The notes under the pieces were generated by a model that made no database searches, was not told the DNA's origin, and saw only the letters and a program-made list of their open reading frames with translations. The position numbers were made by a program, and so were the translations under genes. DNA of 5,698 nucleotides from Thermococcus sp. (GTDB lineage: Archaea > Methanobacteriota_B > Thermococci > Thermococcales > Thermococcaceae), in assembly GCA_027035445.1 (NCBI GenBank), contig JALVUT010000443.1, positions 1-5,698 of the forward strand, given 5' to 3'. Below are positions 1-4,026 of the stretch, one piece after another. Within the stretch, counting starts at the first letter, position 1; the number at the start of each line of letters is the position of its first letter.

Positions 1-2
1 AT

Positions 3-413
3 ACCGATGACCGGCTCAGAGTGTACCATGCCCTCCTTAAACTCAGCGACGACATTAACCTGCTCAAGTACACCCTCTCTGGTATGAACGATGAGGTTAC
101 CCTCAGGGTGGATCTCGACAAGAAAACCCTCGGTAAGGACGAGTTCAACGATGCACTAACAGTCCTCCTCATTGGTCTCCAGGCGGCGGTTACCAACCTT
201 GGACTTGAGAAGGAATTCGCCAACGAAGTCTTTAACCGTCTCGTTGGTATGATCGTTTCAAGGCTTGAGAAGGGTGCCACAAGGGAGGAGCTTATGCAGT
301 TCCTGACCAAGAAGGTTGGGATGTTGGAGGGGGATGCTGAAAAGTTGCTCAATACGGTTTTAAAAGCCCAGAAGGGCACCCCATCCGAGGCCCAGGACGT
401 TGGATATTTCTGA
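3..413 (+). CDS. C-terminal part of a YbjN-like domain protein (5' end outside window)
   Basis: The reading frame is open to the left edge of the window (T-D-D-R-L-R before the GTG at 21), so this is the 3' end of a longer gene and 136 residues are visible. The segment from VYHALLKLSDDINLLKYTLS through LRVDLDKKTL to the FNDALTVLLIGLQAA helix resembles the second half of a YbjN (CesT/type III chaperone-like fold) domain, which typically ends in a paired strand (hydrophobic, then RVDL) and a long helix. The remaining 70 or so residues look helical and charged (EKGATREELMQFL, then EGDAEKLLNTVL). No catalytic motif, signal peptide or membrane segment is visible. It ends with TGA about 250 bases before cdc6 and is probably a separate transcription unit. 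The YbjN assignment is from pattern memory only. The cellular role is unknown, and a role in replication is not supported beyond its position next to a probable origin. Confidence 0.72.
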   Translation, partial: TDDRLRVYHALLKLSDDINLLKYTLSGMNDEVTLRVDLDKKTLGKDEFNDALTVLLIGLQAAVTNLGLEKEFANEVFNRLVGMIVSRLEKGATREELMQFLTKKVGMLEGDAEKLLNTVLKAQKGTPSEAQDVGYF

Positions 414-420
414 CTATCCC

Positions 421-445
421 GATCCTTTTACATCCCACTTTTTAC
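421..445 (+). terminator. Possible T-rich terminator after the YbjN-like gene
   Basis: Two short T-runs (426-429 and 439-443) on the coding strand follow the stop codon at 411-413 by 12 and 25 bases. Archaeal transcription commonly stops at oligo-T tracts without a stem-loop, so this is a reasonable end point for the upstream gene. The runs are short, and there is no supporting hairpin. Confidence 0.25.
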
Positions 446-583
446 ACTCCCCTGTCCAGAAGGCATATAAACCCTTGACGGTTATTTATCTCTGCTTCCA
501 CTGTATCCAGTGCGTCCTGTGGAGTGCACGTCTCATATTCAATTTCCTGTCGGTGGATTGTCGTATAACCCATATAATCTGGG

Positions 584-633
584 AAAATCTGTAGAAATGA
601 TAATAATTGAAGTTATTTATGTAAAATCAACAA
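584..633. other. AT-rich tract, candidate duplex-unwinding element
   Basis: Forty-one of 50 bases are A or T by direct count, against a GC-rich, coding-dominated background. Archaeal origins usually hold such a tract beside ORB sites, where Orc1/Cdc6 binding is thought to promote melting and MCM loading. It sits 14 bases from the dyad at 647. It also contains the likely TATA box of cdc6, so its composition may partly reflect promoter function. Confidence 0.45.
611..621 (+). promoter_or_regulatory. Candidate TATA box of the cdc6-DP1-DP2 operon
   Basis: The word GTTATTTAT (612-620) is a TATA-like element. A start of transcription about 25 bases downstream would fall near 640-645, giving a leader of about 25 bases to the ATG at 668. 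There is no strong purine-rich BRE just upstream (TAATTGAA). The same nine bases occur at 481-489, and another TATA-like word (CATATAAA) lies at 464-471, so the true promoter is not certain. Only this one is at a normal distance from the chosen start. Confidence 0.4.
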
Positions 634-646
634 CGGAGGGCATGGT

Positions 647-657
647 TTCCAGTGGAG
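647..657 (+). promoter_or_regulatory. ORB dyad overlapping the cdc6 ribosome binding site
   Basis: TTCCAGTGGAG is the same imperfect dyad as the four sites in DP1 but in the opposite orientation (its reverse strand reads CTCCACTGGAA). Read on the + strand, a GGG (664-666) follows after six bases, as in an ORB with its G-string. The right arm GGAG forms part of GGAGTG (654-659), the best Shine-Dalgarno match for the ATG at 668 with eight bases between. The site also lies just downstream of the predicted transcription start, so bound Orc1/Cdc6 could repress its own operon; that is inference. Confidence 0.65.
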
Positions 658-667
658 TGTGAAGGGC

Positions 668-1915
668 ATGGACGATAGCTACCTGGGTTCGGTGTTTGAA
701 AAGTACCTGCATGCAAAGAAAATCTTCAAAAATAAAGAGGTTCTCAGGCACAGTTACACACCCAAAGAACTCCCGCACAGGCGTGAACAGATAGAGGACC
801 TTGCCCATATCTTGGTCCCGGTTCTCCGTGGAGAAACCCCTTCGAACATATTCGTCTATGGAAAGACCGGGACCGGTAAGACCGTCACCATAAAGTTCGT
901 AACGGAGGAACTAAAACGTATCTCTAACAAGTACCGGGTTCCCGTTGATGTTATCTACGTAAACTGCGAGATAGTGGACACCCAGTACCGCGTTCTGGCC
1001 AACATCGTCAATCATTTCCGGCCGGAAAGTGGTGTGGAGGTTCCGCTGGTGGGATGGCCAACTGATGAGGTTTATGCCAGACTGAAAACGGTCATAGACG
1101 CCAACGAACGGTTCGTGATAATCGTCTTGGACGAGATCGATAAACTCATCAAGAAAAGCGGGGACGACGTCCTCTACTCCCTGACGAGGGTAAACACTGA
1201 CCTCATCAAGGCCAAGGTCAGTATAATCGGTATCTCAAATGATCTAAAGTTTAAGGACTACCTGGATCCGAGGGTGCTCTCCAGTTTAAGTGAGGAGGAA
1301 ATCGTGTTTCCACCCTACGATGCTAACCAGCTGAGGGATATCCTGATGCAGCGTGCTCGGGATGCTTTTAACGACGGTGTGCTTGATGGTGGTGTCGTCC
1401 CCCTGTGTGCGGCACTGGCCGCCCGTGAACATGGTGATGCCAGAAGGGCACTCGACCTCCTGAGGGTTGCTGGAGAGCTGGCCGAGCGTGAAGGGGCTTC
1501 CAAGGTCACCGAAAGGCACGTCTGGAAGGCTCAGGAAAAGATCGAGCAGGATACCATGGAGGAGGTCATCAAGACTCTACCGCTTCATTCCAAGGTTCTT
1601 CTCTACGCTGTGGTTCTTCTCGATGAGAACGGCGAACTACCTGCAAACACCGGTGATGTGTACTCAGTTTACAAAAACCTCTGCGATCATATTGATCTAG
1701 AACCCCTAACCCAGCGCAGGGTCAGTGACCTGATAAACGAGCTGGATATGCTGGGTATAATAAACGCAAAGGTCGTGAGCAAGGGGCGCTACGGCAGGAC
1801 AAAGGAGATCCGTTTGAACATAACCCCTTATAAGGTCAAGAATATATACCGGTACGACCCCCAGCTCCAGAGCATGCTGACACTGACCCTCTCACATCAG
1901 AGGAGGTTGCTATAA
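668..1915 (+). CDS. cdc6: Orc1/Cdc6 replication initiator, AAA+ ATPase with winged helix
   Basis: This is the archaeal initiator that binds ORB sites and loads the MCM helicase. The 415 residues are close to the roughly 420 of the P. furiosus protein and complete. The AAA+ core shows Walker A GKTGTGKT (65-72), Walker B VLDEID (153-158), sensor 1 around GISND (188-192), the initiator-specific segment near DYLDPRVLSSLSEEEIVFPPYD (197-218) and sensor 2 GDARRALDLLR (256-266) with its arginine. A C-terminal winged-helix domain covers about 300-400, with the helix LTQRRVSDLINELDMLGI (347-364) and a basic wing SKGRYGRTKE (371-380). I chose the ATG at 668 because GGAGTG lies eight bases upstream and the N-terminus then matches the usual length. 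The in-frame GTG at 659 would add three residues but lacks a spaced ribosome site. It starts an operon with DP1, and its leader carries an ORB, which suggests autoregulation. Confidence 0.97.
   Translation: MDDSYLGSVFEKYLHAKKIFKNKEVLRHSYTPKELPHRREQIEDLAHILVPVLRGETPSNIFVYGKTGTGKTVTIKFVTEELKRISNKYRVPVDVIYVNCEIVDTQYRVLANIVNHFRPESGVEVPLVGWPTDEVYARLKTVIDANERFVIIVLDEIDKLIKKSGDDVLYSLTRVNTDLIKAKVSIIGISNDLKFKDYLDPRVLSSLSEEEIVFPPYDANQLRDILMQRARDAFNDGVLDGGVVPLCAALAAREHGDARRALDLLRVAGELAEREGASKVTERHVWKAQEKIEQDTMEEVIKTLPLHSKVLLYAVVLLDENGELPANTGDVYSVYKNLCDHIDLEPLTQRRVSDLINELDMLGIINAKVVSKGRYGRTKEIRLNITPYKVKNIYRYDPQLQSMLTLTLSHQRRLL
1901..1907 (+). promoter_or_regulatory. Shine-Dalgarno site for DP1 inside the end of cdc6
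   Basis: AGGAGGT lies seven bases before the ATG at 1915 and fixes that start. The ATG shares its A with the cdc6 stop codon TAA (1913-1915), the usual layout for translational coupling, so initiator and polymerase subunit are probably made from one message. Confidence 0.85.
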
Positions 1916-4023
1916 TGGGCCTGATAGAGGACCTCATGTCCAACAAGTACCTAATCACTCCCTCCGCTTACTACCTCCTCGAGGGATACTACCGCAGAGA
2001 CTTTACCCTGGCTGAACTGGTCAAGTTCGCCAGGATTCGGGGAACGTTCGTGGTGGATTCAACGATCGCTAGGGGTTTTCTGGAAGAGAAGGGCCTTCTT
2101 CCAAAGGCCACTCCACTGGAAAATTTTATTTCCGGTGCCCGTAATAGGGGCGCTGAGGGGGAGTTCCGGGGGCCCACTTCTGGGGAATCCCCCCTTAAAT
2201 CTACTTCTTCTTCCCAAAAACATGAAGAATCGCCCGAACCTGTTGATACGAGCAGCCGGAGGATTGCTCTCTCAGAGGATTCGGGGACTTATATTTCCAC
2301 TGGAACTACCGGTCAGTTGGAGGAAGGTCCCGCCCCTGTTGGTCAATCTGGGGCAGAAACTGGCGAACTTGATGGGGGAAGGAGTTATATTTCCACTGGA
2401 ACTCCCGGGGGGGAGTCGGCCAAGGGTGCCTCGGAGCCGTTTTCTGGGCAGGTTCGTTCTCAATCACTGCCGGAAACTGCACCCGCCCTTCCACTGGAGG
2501 GGGAGTCTCCGGAGAACGGGTACTCAAACGGAACTTCCAATGAAAACGAGGACATGAGCGGCCATGAATCGGGCGATGAAGAGGAGTCTCTGTCCAGAGT
2601 TGTCTACGGTGATTATGGGGTTCCAATAACGTATGAAGAAGAGCTCCCCAAGGGCGAAAAAAAAGCATACACCGTCTATGGGGACCTTTCTCTAAGTCCC
2701 CGGGAGGGCTTTCACTACCGCGCACCCGAGATTCCGGACGACTGGCAGGTTGTCTTTGATGTTAAGAACTTCAAGCTCTCGCCACCGAAGGCCAGAAACG
2801 CCAACGGGAAGGACGGGGAGATAATAGTGAAGGCCTACGCAAAACTATTCAGGAGCAGGCTTAGGAAGATGAAGCGTATCCTCCGCGAAAACCCTGAAGT
2901 CGGCGGTGTCATCGATATCGGAAAGCTCTCCTACCTCCGTACTGACGAAGAGGTGACTATAATCGGGCTTGTTAACTCCAAGCGTGAGACCCAGAAGGGT
3001 TACATGTTTGAGCTCGAGGACGGCACCGGCGGGATCAAGGTTTTCATTAACAGGAGGAATGAGGATGCGAAGAAGTTCTTCCAGATAATGCCAGATTCTG
3101 TGGTGGCGTTTAAGGGGCGACCTTCCGGCAGGAACATCTTCTTTGCCAACAGGATATACCTCCCGGATGTTCCCAAGTTCCGGAAGAGCAAGCCCCCCCT
3201 TAAGGAGAAGGTCTATGCCGTTCTTCTGAGCGACCTTCACGTTGGATCGAACAAGTTCTGTGAGAAAGCCTTCATGCGTTTTCTTGAATGGCTCAACGGG
3301 GAGGTGAACAACCGAACCGAGGAGGAGCTTGTGAGCAGGGTCAAATACTTGGTGCTTGCCGGTGACGTTGTTGATGGTGTGGGAATCTATCCCGGTCAGT
3401 ACGAGGAGCTCGCCATTCCAGACATCTTCGACCAGTACGAGGCACTCGCGAACCTGCTGAAAAATGTCCCGGAGCATATACACATGTTCATAGGCCCGGG
3501 CAATCATGATGCCGCTAGAACAGCGCTCCCCCAGCCCGGTTTCTATGAGGAATACGCCCGGCCGATATTCAAACTCAAAAACACAACCATAATCAGCAAT
3601 CCTGCCGTCCTGCGGCTTCACGGACGGGACTTTTTGATATACCATGGAAGGGGCATCGAGGACGTTGTCAATATAATTCCGAAGAGGAGCCATCACCGCC
3701 CGGCCGAAGCCACCGTTAACCTCCTTAAGCTTCGGCACCTTGCCCCCACCTTCGGGGAGAAAGTGCCCATAGCTCCCGATCCGGAGGATCTCCTGGTTAT
3801 CGAGAACGTTCCCGACCTATTTCAGACCGGTCACGTCCACGTTATGGAGTACCAGACGTACAACGGAGTCTTCGTTATAAACGCGGGTACGTGGCAGGCC
3901 CAGACGGAGTTCCAGAAAATGGTGAACATCGTCCCCACCCCTGCAATGGTTCCCATAATCGACGTTGAAACCGCGAAACTCAGGGCGGTCGTGCACTTCG
4001 ACCAGTTTTGTGAGGGGGTTTGA
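1915..4023 (+). CDS. polB: DNA polymerase D small subunit DP1 (proofreading 3'-5' exonuclease)
   Basis: DP1 is the proofreading and scaffold subunit of the replicative family D polymerase. Residues 1-65 form the conserved helical N-terminal domain. Residues about 66-227 are a low-complexity Gly/Ser/Glu/Pro linker, an OB fold spans about 343-415 (EEVTIIGLV, then MFELEDGTGGIKVFINR), and a calcineurin-like phosphodiesterase domain covers about 430-700. All metal-binding motifs are intact: SDLHVGS (D440, H442), GDVVDG (D484), GNHD (N530, H531), YHGRG (H577) and TGHVH (H640, H642), so the nuclease should be active, unlike the eukaryotic B-subunits. At 702 residues it is about 90 longer than the P. 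furiosus protein (about 613 from memory), and the excess lies in the linker. Codon choice there is odd, with G- and C-runs, and the DNA holds four ORB-type dyads. It is coupled to cdc6 by a one-base overlap, and DP2 follows after three bases. Confidence 0.97.
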   Translation: MGLIEDLMSNKYLITPSAYYLLEGYYRRDFTLAELVKFARIRGTFVVDSTIARGFLEEKGLLPKATPLENFISGARNRGAEGEFRGPTSGESPLKSTSSSQKHEESPEPVDTSSRRIALSEDSGTYISTGTTGQLEEGPAPVGQSGAETGELDGGRSYISTGTPGGESAKGASEPFSGQVRSQSLPETAPALPLEGESPENGYSNGTSNENEDMSGHESGDEEESLSRVVYGDYGVPITYEEELPKGEKKAYTVYGDLSLSPREGFHYRAPEIPDDWQVVFDVKNFKLSPPKARNANGKDGEIIVKAYAKLFRSRLRKMKRILRENPEVGGVIDIGKLSYLRTDEEVTIIGLVNSKRETQKGYMFELEDGTGGIKVFINRRNEDAKKFFQIMPDSVVAFKGRPSGRNIFFANRIYLPDVPKFRKSKPPLKEKVYAVLLSDLHVGSNKFCEKAFMRFLEWLNGEVNNRTEEELVSRVKYLVLAGDVVDGVGIYPGQYEELAIPDIFDQYEALANLLKNVPEHIHMFIGPGNHDAARTALPQPGFYEEYARPIFKLKNTTIISNPAVLRLHGRDFLIYHGRGIEDVVNIIPKRSHHRPAEATVNLLKLRHLAPTFGEKVPIAPDPEDLLVIENVPDLFQTGHVHVMEYQTYNGVFVINAGTWQAQTEFQKMVNIVPTPAMVPIIDVETAKLRAVVHFDQFCEGV
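2111..2121 (+). promoter_or_regulatory. ORB-type dyad 1 in DP1 (CTCCACTGGAA)
   Basis: The dyad is read as T66-P-L-E69. A second half-like word, TTTCCGGTG, follows at 2130-2138, but no G-run lies close to the dyad; the nearest is at 2147-2150. This makes it a mini-ORB rather than a full site. Confidence 0.55.
2289..2312 (+). repeat. 24-base direct repeat, copy 1
   Basis: It matches 2385-2408 at 23 of 24 bases (A at 2308 against C at 2404). The core is TTATATTTCCACTGGAACT. The offset is 96 bases, or 32 codons, so the two copies encode the same peptide YISTGT at residues 126-131 and 158-163. The sequence between copies is not itself a clear repeat of its neighbours, which argues for a conserved word rather than a recent tandem duplication of the whole unit. 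Confidence 0.85.
2295..2305 (+). promoter_or_regulatory. ORB-type dyad 2 in DP1 (TTCCACTGGAA)
   Basis: This is a perfect dyad apart from the centre base and is read as I-S-T-G (127-130). The bases after it (CTACCGG) lack the long G-run seen at the next copy. It sits inside the direct repeat 2289-2312. Confidence 0.65.
2385..2408 (+). repeat. 24-base direct repeat, copy 2
   Basis: This is the second copy of the repeat at 2289-2312, with one mismatch. It differs mainly in what follows: here the CCGG end extends into a G7 run that completes the ORB layout. Confidence 0.85.
2391..2413 (+). promoter_or_regulatory. Full ORB in DP1: dyad plus G-string
   Basis: TTCCACTGGAA (2391-2401) is followed by CTCCC and then seven Gs (2407-2413), the best full ORB layout in the window. 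It is read as I-S-T-G-T-P-G-G (159-166). Archaeal Orc1/Cdc6 contacts the dyad through its winged helix and the G-string through the initiator-specific motif of the AAA+ domain, so this layout predicts a strong site on which the protein would be oriented left to right. Confidence 0.75.
2489..2503 (+). promoter_or_regulatory. ORB-type dyad 4 in DP1 with adjacent G-run
   Basis: TTCCACTGGAG (2489-2499) runs directly into a G5 run (2499-2503), so the spacer of a full ORB is missing. It is read as L192-P-L-E-G196, the same codon frame as dyad 1 and a different one from dyads 2 and 3. Confidence 0.6.
4012..4019 (+). promoter_or_regulatory. Ribosome binding site for DP2
   Basis: GAGGGGGT lies seven bases before the GTG at 4027, within the last codons of DP1. 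It supports the GTG over the in-frame ATG at 4048, which has no comparable purine run at the right distance. Confidence 0.7.
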
Positions 4024-4026
4024 ACC

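Larger units (their letters stand above)
414..667. other. oriC: Intergenic region upstream of orc1/cdc6, part of the probable oriC
   Basis: In Pyrococcus the experimentally mapped origin lies next to orc1/cdc6, so this position alone suggests oriC. The sequence shows one clear ORB dyad (TTCCAGTGGAG, 647-657) and several weaker half-sites: TTCCACTG at 496-503, TCCAGTG at 506-512, TCCTGTGGAG at 515-524 (its reverse, CTCCACAGGA, is a familiar crenarchaeal ORB word) and a dyad with extra bases at 544-557. A strongly AT-rich stretch at 584-633 (41 of 50 bases A or T) could be the duplex-unwinding element. No convincing gene lies here: the 64-codon frame at 400-594 has no recognisable protein features. 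The region is short, and its ORBs are poorer than those found inside DP1, so it may be only part of the origin. Confidence 0.6.
2111..2510 (+). other. oriC: Cluster of ORB-type dyads in the DP1 linker, candidate origin element
   Basis: Four copies of TCCACTGGA flanked by ORB-like bases lie within 390 bases, at 2111-2121, 2295-2305, 2391-2401 and 2489-2499, all in the same orientation. Spacings are 184, 96 and 98 bases. The second and third lie in a longer direct repeat, and the third and fourth are followed by G7 and G5 runs, the two-part form (dyad then G-string) known for archaeal ORBs. A nine-base word is expected about 0.04 times in this window counting both orientations under equal base frequencies. 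Here it occurs five times, including the site at 647. A weaker relative, TTCCAATGAAAACGAG, lies at 2535-2550. Extra G-runs (2147-2150, 2157-2161, 2168-2172, 2374-2378) add to the impression of non-coding constraint. Function as origin or Orc1 binding bank is inferred. Confidence 0.7.

Noticed and set aside
400..594. 64-codon + strand frame after the YbjN-like gene
   Set aside because: It starts inside the upstream gene, has a His/Cys/Phe-rich composition unlike its neighbours, no ribosome site, and covers promoter-like and ORB-like words. It is best read as non-coding.
659..661. GTG as the start of cdc6
   Set aside because: It is in frame and possible, but no ribosome site lies at the right distance. 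The ATG at 668 has GGAGTG eight bases upstream and gives the expected N-terminus.
2182..2194. GGGGAATCCCCCC palindrome as a regulatory site
   Set aside because: It is a near-perfect short palindrome, but it lies in a segment of alternating G- and C-runs and has no second copy, so I see no basis for a separate call.
2135..2557. 140-codon + strand frame overlapping the DP1 linker
   Set aside because: Its Pro/Leu/Gly/Arg-rich product follows from G- and C-runs that deplete stop codons; several other frames are also open there. The DP1 frame is fixed by the conserved domains on both sides.
3122..3133. TTCCGGCAGGAA as a further ORB dyad
   Set aside because: It matches only the outer arms, lacks the central CACTG/CAGTG core and G-string, and lies in the conserved region between the OB fold and the nuclease domain.
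2845..3738. 297-codon minus-strand frame
   Set aside because: It lies wholly opposite the conserved OB-fold and phosphodiesterase coding sequence of DP1. Such long antisense frames are common in GC-rich genes, and its translation shows no family motif.
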